64,000 bases of DNA. Origin: Nakamurella sp. A5-74 (lineage in GTDB: Bacteria; Actinomycetota; Actinomycetes; Mycobacteriales; Nakamurellaceae). The stretch covers positions 3,844,001-3,908,000 of the forward strand of contig NZ_CP159218.1 of the NCBI RefSeq assembly GCF_040438885.1, written 5' to 3'. Under the pieces are notes generated by a model. It did not search any database and was not told where the DNA came from. It was given only the letters and a program-made list of their open reading frames with translations. Both the position numbers and the translations under genes were made by a program. Below, one piece after another: positions 41,862-49,498 of this stretch (the first letter of the stretch is position 1; each line of letters opens with the position of its first letter).

Positions 41862-42803
41862 ATGACGAACAGCCTGGACACCCTGACCACCCGCGAGATC
41901 GCCCTTGCCACCAGTGGGCTGTCGACCCTCGACAACACCATCGAGCAGGACGCGACCCTGCAGACGTACCTGGAGCCCTACCCGGCGCGGGACGATGCGG
42001 CGGCCTGGGCAGCACGACGGTCCGCCGGACCGTTGTCCGACCCGACCGACGCCGCTCCGCTCGGAGTGTCTCTGACCGACACGACGGTGGACGGCGTTCC
42101 CTGCCGGGTGATCGAACCACCGTCGGCGCACGGCAGCTACCTGCACCTGCACGGTGGCGGCTGGTCGTTGGGTTCGCACCGGTTCTCCGACGAACGGCTC
42201 GCCGAACTGGCCCGCGACACCGGCCTCCGGGTGATCACCGTCGGCTATCCGCTCGCCCCCGAGCACCTGCTCCCGGAGATCGTCGATGCCTGCCGCACGG
42301 TCGCGCGGGCACTCACCGGCGACGCCGGCTTCTGGGCCATCGGCGGCGAGTCGGCCGGCGCCCACCTGGCTGTCACCACCTTGCTGGGGCTCAGAGATGC
42401 TGGGCTGCAGCCGTTCTCGGCCGCAGTCCTCACGTACGGCGTGTACGACTTCACCGGCACCCCTGGGCGGCGGGCCCGCAGGCGCGTCGAGGTGGACCGG
42501 CTCGCCGACATCGTGCTTCCGGGTGTCGACTCGGAGGCGCTGCGGAATCCCGAGATCTCCCCGATGTTCGCCGACCTCACCGGCATGCCGGCTGCTCGCT
42601 TCCTCTGCGGCACCAGGGATGCGCTGCTCGAGGACACACTGCTGCTGGAGGCCCGCTGGCGGGTCGTCGCGCCCACCGAGCTCGATCTGGTGGCCGCTGC
42701 CGACCATGCATTCACCCTGATGCCCGGGCCGACCACCGAGAACGCCCGACGCGCCGAGGCCGGCTTCCTGCGGCGGGCGCTCACTGGTTCGATGGCGGGG
42801 TGA
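41862..42803 (+). CDS. Alpha/beta hydrolase of the hormone-sensitive lipase class
   Basis: 313 aa. The oxyanion HGGGW motif is in YLHLHGGGWSLGSHRF and the nucleophile elbow is GGESAGAHLAV (GESAG), diagnostic of HSL/family IV esterases; the acid and base fit CGTRDALLEDT (Asp) and AAADHAFTLM (His). No signal peptide. The stop overlaps the start of the WYL regulator gene (GTGA), so the two are co-transcribed and the regulator may control the esterase. Confidence 0.88.
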   Translation: MTNSLDTLTTREIALATSGLSTLDNTIEQDATLQTYLEPYPARDDAAAWAARRSAGPLSDPTDAAPLGVSLTDTTVDGVPCRVIEPPSAHGSYLHLHGGGWSLGSHRFSDERLAELARDTGLRVITVGYPLAPEHLLPEIVDACRTVARALTGDAGFWAIGGESAGAHLAVTTLLGLRDAGLQPFSAAVLTYGVYDFTGTPGRRARRRVEVDRLADIVLPGVDSEALRNPEISPMFADLTGMPAARFLCGTRDALLEDTLLLEARWRVVAPTELDLVAAADHAFTLMPGPTTENARRAEAGFLRRALTGSMAG

Positions 42804-43483
42804 ACCGTCTCACCAGGTTGTACGCGATCGCCGAGACGTTGCGCGCCGCGGCGCCCCGGCTGGTGACGGTGGCCCAGCTCGCCGCCGAGCACACAGTGTC
42901 CGGGCGCACGGTGCAGCGTGATCTGCAAGCATTGCTGGAGTCCGGCGTCCCGGTGCGCTGGCAGGACGGCCGGGGTGGCGGATGGACGGTGGAGGCGAGC
43001 ATGACGCTCCCGCCGGTCAACCTCACCGAGGACGAAGCGGCCGCGCTGCTGCTCGCCGTGCGCGCGGCATCGGGGGCGACACCGTTGTGGCCCGCGGCGC
43101 AGTCGGCGTGGGGAAAGATCACCGCCGCCCTGGACGCGGCCGGGTCGTCCGCCGTCCGGCAATGGGAGAGCAAGGTCGCCGTCCGCGAGGTGGATCCGGA
43201 CCGGGCAGCGATCGCTTCGACCGTCGAACGAGCCGTCACCGCGTCGCAGCTGCTGCACCTGCACTACGCCGACAGCTCCGGCGCGGTCTCCGAGCGGGAC
43301 GTGGAACCCGTCGGGTTGCTGACCGCCCGGGGCGACTGGTACCTGATCGCCTGGTGCCGGCTGCGCCGGGCGGATCGGGGCTTCCGTCTGGATCGGATCC
43401 GCGCAGCGCAATTGCTGCCCGACGTCGTGCAGCGGCGTGACCTGAAGGCATCGCTGATCGCCTCCGGGGTGCCGCTGGACTGA
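42800..43483 (+). CDS. HTH-WYL transcriptional regulator
   Basis: 227 aa from GTG at 42800. Residues 1-55 form the HTH_11 domain (RLYAIAETLRAAAPRLVTVAQLAAEHTVSGRTVQRDLQAL). The WYL domain follows (LHLHYADSSGAVSERDVEPVGLLTARGDWYLIAWCRLR) with the Trp-Tyr-Leu signature in GDWYLIAW. WYL proteins sense nucleotides or small ligands and regulate diverse stress, defence and metabolic genes. Here it is linked only to an esterase; no defence genes are adjacent. Confidence 0.92.
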   Translation: MNRLTRLYAIAETLRAAAPRLVTVAQLAAEHTVSGRTVQRDLQALLESGVPVRWQDGRGGGWTVEASMTLPPVNLTEDEAAALLLAVRAASGATPLWPAAQSAWGKITAALDAAGSSAVRQWESKVAVREVDPDRAAIASTVERAVTASQLLHLHYADSSGAVSERDVEPVGLLTARGDWYLIAWCRLRRADRGFRLDRIRAAQLLPDVVQRRDLKASLIASGVPLD

Positions 43484-43714
43484 CCACCGACTGACGGCGG
43501 CTGGACGGGACCGCCGGGAACCACAGACAGTGCACAGCGACGACCACAGGCAGCCACAGTCGCGCGCCCGATGGTTACGTCATGACCACCACCGACCACG
43601 CCACGGCCCACCTGGCCCGCACCGATCGGATCGCGCTCGACAGCGCGATCCGCAGCGGCGCACCTGCGGCAACGACCCTGCCGCAGCAGGGCTCGGCGAC
43701 CTCCCTGCCCCTGA

Positions 43715-44128
43715 CCACCGTCCTGGACATCCGGTGCGGCCGTAACCGGCGGGTTCAGCGGTCGCGGCGCGGTGAGCGGCTCCACCAACACGGAGTTGGT
43801 CGACCGTCTCGACGGGACGACCAGCCGGTGGTCGGCGGCCGTCATCGGTGACCAGAACTCCAGCGGCTACATCCTGTCCACCGACACCGCCGTCATGGCG
43901 ATCGGCGGCTGGAGCGGCGCGGATCCCTCGATCACCCTGGCGCAGTTCCAGCGTGAAGTGGAAGACGGTGACATCAGCTACTTCATCGCCGGCGGCGGCA
44001 TGGGTGGCGGCGGCAACGGTTCGGGGGTCAGTTCGCAGATCACCACCTGGGTGGAGGCGAACTTCACCTCCTCCACCGTCGGCGGCACCACGGTGTACGA
44101 CCTGAGCAGCGCAACCTCGACGTCCTGA
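43715..44128 (+). pseudogene. C-terminal remnant of a GT39/ArnT-like membrane glycosyltransferase
   Basis: The frame reads VTGGFSGRGAVSGSTNTELV, then SGYILSTDTAVMAIGGWSGADPSITLAQFQ and DISYFIAGGGMGGGGNGSGVSSQITTWVEANFTSSTVGG. This is the soluble C-terminal domain found after the twelve or so membrane helices of actinobacterial GT39 mannosyltransferase-like proteins. About 500 residues of membrane domain are missing: a stop lies at 43712-43714 and no helices precede it. GTG at 43772 could in principle start a 118-aa product, but a standalone version is not expected to work. An 89-codon frame from 43582 just before it has no recognisable relatives. Confidence 0.7.
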
Positions 44129-44425
44129 CCCCCACGGATGGGCGCGCCCCGCGCTCCCACCCGCGGACACTCCACCCCCGGACCGGTGCGGACCCCCATC
44201 CCGCACCAGCTCCGGGGGTGCCGTGCGTCCGGATCGCCGCCGAATACTCAATGGTCGGGCGGCAAAGGAGTCAAGACCGATGCTGCACCATGGGATCTCG
44301 ACGCACACGTCCCTCGCTCGATCGATCTGCCGATCCATTGCACGAAATCGACGCCCCGTTCTCTGAAATACCCTGCGGGAGAGCAATTCCGAGATCGGGA
44401 CGTCGATTCTGTGCGAGCCGGTGAC

Positions 44426-45232
44426 CTACTTCCAGGCCTCCGCGCTGTTGGCGGGGGCACCGACCCGGTCCGCGTTGGACTGGATCGCGTCGTGCACCCA
44501 CTGCGAGAGACCGGGCGTCAGGTCGTCGTAGGTCTTCGCGAACCGTTCGTCGGTGACGAACAGTTCCGCGAGGCCCCGCTGCTGGGCGTGCGAGCAGGGG
44601 TAGAACTGCTCGACGCCCCGGCGGTGCTCCTCGGCGAGTACGGCGGCCTCGTCGCTGTCGGTGGCGACGCCGCGGACCTTCGCGTCGGCGAACTTCGCCA
44701 TCAGCGCGTCGCCGTCGGCCTTGACCCGCTTCCAGTCGTCCTTGGACAGCTTCTTGGTGCGCTGTTGCGATGCCTGCCAGGCCGGCGTCTCACCCCAGCG
44801 CTCCTCCGCCTCGGTCTCCCACGACGGGTCGTACCCGTCACCGAAGATCTCCAGCTTCTCCTGCGGTGTCAGTTCGTTGCCCATGGTCGTTGCCTCCAAC
44901 TCCTTGTCGATCGCCGCGAGCAGATCACCGAGCCGCTCCAACCGCTGCTGTACCAGCGCGCGATGCCGGCGCAGGTGTTCGGCGGTGTCCAGAGCGGCAT
45001 CGTCGAGCAGGCTCGCGATGTCAGGGAGGGTGAACCCGAGTTCGCGGTAGTAGAGGATGCGGGTCAACCGGTCGAGATCGGCAGAGCTGTACTGCCGATA
45101 CCCGGAACGGCTGCGATCCGGTGCGAGCAGACCGATCTGCTCGTAGTGGTGCAGCGTGCGCACCGTCACCCCTGACATCTGGGCCACCTGCCCCACCGAG
45201 TACTCGGCGGATGCTGTGCGGGTCCCGGACAT
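44426..45232 (-). CDS. MerR-family regulator with TipAS drug-binding domain
   Basis: 268 aa. Residues about 11-80 are the MerR DNA-binding domain (YSVGQVAQMSGVTVRTLHHYEQIGLLAP and RILYYRELGFTLPDIASLLDD); a coiled-coil dimer helix follows; residues about 125-260 (EIFGDGYDPSWETEAEERWG ... EQFYPCSHAQQRGLAELFV) form the TipAS domain, including the Cys used by Streptomyces TipA to trap thiopeptides covalently. It likely senses a peptide antibiotic or another hydrophobic toxin. A dyad upstream at 45311-45327 is its probable operator. Confidence 0.92.
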   Translation of the reverse strand: MSGTRTASAEYSVGQVAQMSGVTVRTLHHYEQIGLLAPDRSRSGYRQYSSADLDRLTRILYYRELGFTLPDIASLLDDAALDTAEHLRRHRALVQQRLERLGDLLAAIDKELEATTMGNELTPQEKLEIFGDGYDPSWETEAEERWGETPAWQASQQRTKKLSKDDWKRVKADGDALMAKFADAKVRGVATDSDEAAVLAEEHRRGVEQFYPCSHAQQRGLAELFVTDERFAKTYDDLTPGLSQWVHDAIQSNADRVGAPANSAEAWK

Positions 45233-45310
45233 CCGAGGCTCCTCTCCTCACGCGGCTCGGCAACAGCCTCCCCGGGGCCGGATCTTCCGGCGCCGAGGAC
45301 GACTCTGCTT

Positions 45311-45332
45311 CCTGACGCTACGTCAGGGTCAA
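45311..45332 (-). promoter_or_regulatory. MerR/TipA-type operator between -35 and -10
   Basis: CCTGACG-CTA-CGTCAGG is a perfect dyad with 7-bp arms. On the minus strand TTGACC (45327-45332) is a good -35, followed 19 bp later by CAGAGT as a weak -10; the dyad fills this long spacer, the layout by which MerR proteins untwist promoters. It lies about 80 bp before the regulator gene, implying autoactivation. Confidence 0.65.
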
Positions 45333-45394
45333 GCAGATCAACTCAGAAAGTTGTTCGACTGCGCGGGATCCTGTCGACCTCTAGCGTCAGTGGC

Positions 45395-45718
45395 ATGCGA
45401 GGTCGAGCGGGTTCGTGGCGCGCACCATCGGTCGGTCTGACGGCAGCCGTCGTCTGCGCCGTTGCCGCCGTCATCGCCTGGACCGACGCGCACGTCACCT
45501 ACGCGCTGCCGAACGGCGTCGGCCATGACGTCCTCGGCGGCGGCATCGCAGCAGCCGCGGTGTGCGCGATCAGCGCACTGTGTTCGCTCGGCGCGGCTCT
45601 GTTCGCGCTCCGCTCGCCGCGGTCGGCGCGGACGTGCCTGATCGTCGCGCTGGTGGCGCTGGTGATCTCGCTCGGCGCGCTCGCGTTGTTCGAGGTCGGG
45701 CCGTCGAAGACCTACTGA
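45395..45718 (+). CDS. Small three-helix membrane protein, function unknown
   Basis: 107 aa. Helices at about 14-30 (VGLTAAVVCAVAAVIAW), 47-70 (VLGGGIAAAAVCAISALCSLGAALFAL) and 80-100 (CLIVALVALVISLGALALF). No motif recognised. Divergent from the TipA-like regulator; CTAGCGTCAG just before its ATG echoes one half of the regulator's operator, so it may be a target. No ribosome site is seen. Confidence 0.55.
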   Translation: MRGRAGSWRAPSVGLTAAVVCAVAAVIAWTDAHVTYALPNGVGHDVLGGGIAAAAVCAISALCSLGAALFALRSPRSARTCLIVALVALVISLGALALFEVGPSKTY

Positions 45719-46135
45719 TCCGCGGGGGTGTGCTGACGTCGCCGACCTTGAGCCCACCTACATGTTGCCCTGCGATTGCCGTTCGCTATTGCGAAATCGC
45801 TGCGGCGCAGCCGCATCACGGTCCCCATTGCGGATGCGTGCCGCAGACGCAGGCGCACCACACCGGTGCGCCGTTCGGCCACGGACGAGCTGCAACCCGC
45901 GGCCACGCCCTGAACACTCGTCTCAAGTGAGCACCCCCCGATGAGACAAGCCCCGGACCAGTCATCTGCGACTCCACGCCCGGCTGAGCCAACGCCCAGC
46001 CGCGAGCCGGCGTAGACGCGGCGATGGAACGTGAGATGAGATGGTGTCCGGGGGCCGGACTGTCGATCACAGCTCATCGCACGCGCGGCAGTAGCCCGCT
46101 CCCGCGGGACAGGACCAGCACAAGCGGAGGACTTC
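45719..46135. other. 417-bp region without a gene
   Basis: No supported coding region. Composition is less GC-rich than the neighbourhood. A loose inverted pair GTCTCA/TGAGAC lies at 45919-45956 and AAGCGGAGGACTTC before 46136 is the ribosome site of the next gene. It belongs to the degenerate stretch from 43.7 to 48.2 kb. Confidence 0.4.
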
Positions 46136-46840
46136 ATGAAAGCCGACCACTACGACGCCTTCGCGGCGAGCTACGAGGCTGAGAACGCTTCCAGCCTGCT
46201 CAACGCGTACTACGAACGACCGGCGATGATTCGTCTTGCCGGCGATGTGAGCGGCCGACAGATTCTCGACGCCGGTTGCGGATCAGGGTTCTTGACAGCT
46301 GAGCTGCGTGGCAAAGGTGCCGTCATGACCGGTCTGGACGGCAGCCCAGCGATGGTCGAGCTCGCGCGCAGCCGACTCGGCGACGATGTGCCCCTCCACG
46401 TAGCAGACCTCGCCCAGCCGCTGCCGTTCGCGACCGACACATTCGATGACGTCACGGCCTCGCTCGTACTGCACTACCTCCAGAACTGGGAGGCGCCCTT
46501 GACCGAGTTCAAGCGCGTACTGAAGCCCGGCGGCCGACTCATCCTTTCGGTCAACCACCCCACCGTCCACCTCTTCAACTACCCAGACGAAGACTACTTC
46601 GCCACCCGGCAGTACTCCGAGGACTACGACTTCAACGGTGAACCAGCGGTATTGACGTTCTGGCACAGACCCTTGCACGCAATGACCAGCGCCTTCACTG
46701 ATGCGGGCTTCAACATCTCCGTTTTGGACGAACCGGAACCCTCCCCGCACACGCCCCACCACCTCCTTACCCCACGCATTGCTGCCGGAGAACGGACAGC
46801 TTTCCTGTGCTTTATCTTCTTCGTGCTCACAGCATCATGA
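46136..46840 (+). CDS. Class I SAM-dependent methyltransferase (Methyltransf_11 type)
   Basis: 234 aa; GGAGGA before ATG at 46136. Motif I QILDAGCGSGFLTAELRGKG, motif II TGLDGSPAMVELARSRLG, motif III-IV LPFATDTFDDVTASLVLHYL, post-motif FKRVLKPGGRLILSV. The C-terminal half (HPTVHLFNYPDEDYFATRQY) is typical for small-molecule methyltransferases of the UbiE-like group. Its GC content is visibly lower than in most of the window and it is surrounded by gene remnants, so it was probably acquired recently. Substrate unknown. Confidence 0.85.
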   Translation: MKADHYDAFAASYEAENASSLLNAYYERPAMIRLAGDVSGRQILDAGCGSGFLTAELRGKGAVMTGLDGSPAMVELARSRLGDDVPLHVADLAQPLPFATDTFDDVTASLVLHYLQNWEAPLTEFKRVLKPGGRLILSVNHPTVHLFNYPDEDYFATRQYSEDYDFNGEPAVLTFWHRPLHAMTSAFTDAGFNISVLDEPEPSPHTPHHLLTPRIAAGERTAFLCFIFFVLTAS

Positions 46841-47041
46841 GCTCGCAGCTCAGATCTGCTGGGAGTGCACGCGACCACGGACATTGACACGGCGTTCCAC
46901 TGTCCGCATCTGCCTGCCCGTAGAGGCGAATGTACTGGTCAGCGTGCACGCACACGCCGTCGGACAGCGACAACTCCACCGGATCATGCGGGTGTGTCAT
47001 TTCACGATCCACTGTTGAGACGCTCCAGTAAAAGCGACTGT

Positions 47042-47263
47042 CACGAGCTGCTCGACGGGCCGCAGCGATACGGCGATCTGCGGCGCGAGCTCGGAGTGCC
47101 GACAAACATGCTGGCAACCCGGCTACGCGAACTAGAAGCGGCCGGCGTGCTGTCTCGTCTGCCCCTGCGGCACAACACCCGGGCCTACGCGCTGACCGAT
47201 CGCGGGTTCGCTCTGCGTGAGGCAATCGTCGCGCTCGGACGGTGGGGCAACAAGTACGAGTAG
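47042..47263 (+). pseudogene. HxlR-type regulator remnant
   Basis: The frame reads HELLDGPQRYGDLRRELGVPTNMLATRLRELEAAGVLSRL and ends ALTDRGFALREAIVALGRWGNKYE, the recognition helix, wing and C-terminal helix of HxlR-type winged-helix proteins. The N-terminal part normally reading GDRWTLLVLR is absent: the preceding sequence is unrelated and Arg-rich. A longer frame from 46865 would add 58 residues without HxlR character. Probably inactive, though a fused product cannot be excluded. Confidence 0.65.
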
Positions 47264-47727
47264 GTCCGCCGTGCTCGCGCAGCGAGCGAAGCCCGAACTG
47301 ACCGGCGTCTCAATAGCCCGTCGGCTCTCGAGACGTAGATGGATACCGGATGGCCAGGGATAGGCAACTTTCCAGTTCCTGGGCTCCGGGGGCATGGGCT
47401 GGTGAACGTCACACCGTCGATGGACGCGGAAGCAGCGGGTAGCAGTCAGCCCGTCGCTTCGGGCTGCCGCGCGCCGTCGGCCGCGATGAGGTCCACACGA
47501 TGCACGTCGAGGTGTCGGGGGTAGACCAGGACTGCGATACGAACTCCGAGGGTTGAGATGTCGCCGTGGAGCGTCAGGTCCTCGCGGGGGGCGCCAGCTC
47601 GAAGATCGCTGCCGGGTCGGGCGCCAGCAGGCCACTCAGGTACGCAACCCGGCAGATGTTCGCCACAGCAATGGTTCTCGTATGGATCCCGGCAAAACAC
47701 TGCGCCTACGGGCTGGGTGGACATCAC
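47264..47727. other. 464-bp degenerate region
   Basis: No gene supported. Several frames are open on both strands but none gives a recognisable protein. It separates the HxlR and AIM24 remnants and probably contains unrecognisable pieces of older genes. Confidence 0.4.
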
Positions 47728-48161
47728 CGGATCGCTCCTGGCGACATCGTGCCGATCGACGCCACCGGCGATTCACCCTGCTACGTGGCCAAGGGCAACT
47801 GGATCGCCAACTCGAACGGCGTGAGTGTCGACACCGACTGGGGCGGCATGAAGAGCCTGTTCGGCGGCGAGGGCGGCTTCGGGATGCGGGCCGCCGGCGA
47901 CGGGCAGGTGGTGGTGAGCGTGTACGGATCGATCTGGAGGCCGGCGAGCAGGTGACGATCAACACCGGCCATGTGGTCGCCTACGACCTGAGCATCAGCT
48001 TCCGCATGCGCAAGGCCGCAACCGGCGTCCTGAACTCCATGAAGTCCGGCGAGGGATTCGTCTTCGACTTCGCCGGGCCGGGACCCGTGCTGATGCAGAC
48101 CCGCAATCCCGATGCGTTCGTCTCCTGGATCCGCTCGCTCATCGCACCTTCCCGTTCCTGA
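47728..48161 (+). pseudogene. AIM24-family protein remnant, N-truncated and frameshifted
   Basis: First frame: RIAPGDIVPIDATGDSPCYVAKGNWIANSN, then VDTDWGGMKSLFGGEGGFGM and QVVVSVYGSI. Second frame from about 47925: DLEAGEQVTINTGHVVAYDL, AATGVLNSMKSGEGFVFDFAGPGPVLMQTRNPDAFVSWI. Together they give the second half of an AIM24/TIGR00266 protein; the first ~100 residues are missing and the frame changes near 47925-47935. The final residues are complete, so the 3' end is original. Confidence 0.75.
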
Positions 48162-48208
48162 CCGTTGTTCAGCCGCGACGGCGCTGCCCCTGCCGGGTGG
48201 GACACACG

Positions 48209-49393
48209 TCAGGGCTTCTCCGCCGCCACCGCCGGTTGCGCCTGCAGGGCGGCGAGCACCTTCGGGTCCTGCAGCTTCATCCACGCGATCGCATCCGAAT
48301 AGGTGGTGCAGTGGACGTCCTTGCGACCGCAGTAGTTCGTCATGAACTTCAGCACCGACGGATTGAAGGAGTTGCCGTTCCAGGTGTTGAAGTGGTTCGC
48401 GATCAGCAACGGCGCGCGGTTACCGTTCCAGGTGGCGTCGAACAAGGACTTGTAGGTCTGATACACCTTGTCCCGCAACACGGGTGCCGACGACGCGTCG
48501 TTGGCACCACCGTTGAACTTGACCCACATGTTGTAGTCCATGTTGACGACCATTCCGTCGAACCCCGGCGAATAGACATAGGGCATGTAGAACTCCCAGA
48601 TGCCGTCGACCTGCTCGGGCCAGCTGATGCCGGACGTCGGCGCGTTCATCGAGGAGTCGTAGCTGAGGCCCGCCTTCTTCCACGCCGGGACCAGCTGGTC
48701 CCACTGGCCCTCCAGGCAGGGCGTCCGGCCACCCTTGATGGACGACGCGGGGACCTTGAGTGCCGGGAGGTTCTTGGCCTCGGGGTTGTTGGCCCGGTAG
48801 TTCTTCAGGAACCCGAGGAACTGGCCGATCTCGTCGGTCCAGTCGGCGGTGCTCCAGGCCGCAGCGCTCGGTTCGGCCCCCGCGCAGAAGTGACCGTTGT
48901 AGTGCAGGCCGATCTCGTGCCCCGCCGCGTACGCGGTGTTCAGGTCGTTGATCCTGGTCTTCAGATCGGCGGCGGTGCCGCCGAATCCCACTGATGACTT
49001 CCCGGCGGCGTGGCCGGGGCCGGTGTACTTCGCCTTGTTCTCGTCGGTCAGCAGGTAGGTGCCGGTGAGGAACCCGTTGAACCGGGAGTCGGTCGGCTTC
49101 GCCGCCGCCATGAACTCCTGCCACTTCTCGTGGTCGCCCGCACCATCGAAGGAGAAGATGATCAGCTGGGGTGCTTTCTCGCCCGGCTTCAGCTTCCGCA
49201 TCGGCAGGTTGGTCGCCTTGCGGGCGGGCGCGGCAGGCGTTCTGGGAGCACTGCTGCTCGGTCCACTCGCCGCCACCGCCGCAGCGGTGGGCGGCGGGGT
49301 CCGGCCCTGGTACACGAGCACGCCGGTGATGACGGCGAACACCAGCGCCGCCGACAGGCCGACATACCTGCGCGTCGCCGACATCCCTGTCAT
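48209..49393 (-). CDS. Secreted polysaccharide-deacetylase-like protein, paralog 1
   Basis: About 394 aa from ATG at 49393. Signal anchor YVGLSAALVFAVITGVLVY, then a Pro/Ala spacer. Catalytic-like part from about residue 75: LIIFSFDGAGDHEKWQEFMA (in place of the NodB TFDDG motif), GHEIGLHYNGHFC (HxxxH metal motif), KGGRTPCLEGQWDQLVPAWK, YDSSMNAPTSGISWP and PLLIANHFNTWNGN. This is the divergent actinobacterial deacetylase-like group. It has two extra Cys pairs suited to extracellular disulfides. The paralog lies 105 bp upstream on the same strand. Substrate unknown; cell-wall glycan is a reasonable guess. Confidence 0.8.
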   Translation of the reverse strand: MTGMSATRRYVGLSAALVFAVITGVLVYQGRTPPPTAAAVAASGPSSSAPRTPAAPARKATNLPMRKLKPGEKAPQLIIFSFDGAGDHEKWQEFMAAAKPTDSRFNGFLTGTYLLTDENKAKYTGPGHAAGKSSVGFGGTAADLKTRINDLNTAYAAGHEIGLHYNGHFCAGAEPSAAAWSTADWTDEIGQFLGFLKNYRANNPEAKNLPALKVPASSIKGGRTPCLEGQWDQLVPAWKKAGLSYDSSMNAPTSGISWPEQVDGIWEFYMPYVYSPGFDGMVVNMDYNMWVKFNGGANDASSAPVLRDKVYQTYKSLFDATWNGNRAPLLIANHFNTWNGNSFNPSVLKFMTNYCGRKDVHCTTYSDAIAWMKLQDPKVLAALQAQPAVAAEKP

Positions 49394-49498
49394 CTCTGCA
49401 CCCACCCGGATTCGCTGGACCGGGGCCTGCGCAGCCCCACCTGTCACGTCCGACCCAGGGTCTCAGGAGCCGCTCGGCAGCAGTGGGACGCGCGCCGC

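Noticed and set aside
43582-43851. 89-codon plus-strand frame before the GT39 remnant
   Set aside because: It could be the N-terminus of the same lost glycosyltransferase after a large internal deletion, but the sequence shows no membrane helix or motif to support that.
47446-47727. 93-codon minus-strand frame in the degenerate region
   Set aside because: Part of it (VRIAVLVYPRHLDVHRVDLIA) looks vaguely protein-like, but there is no start signal, no family I recognise and it overlaps the AIM24 remnant region; not enough to call.
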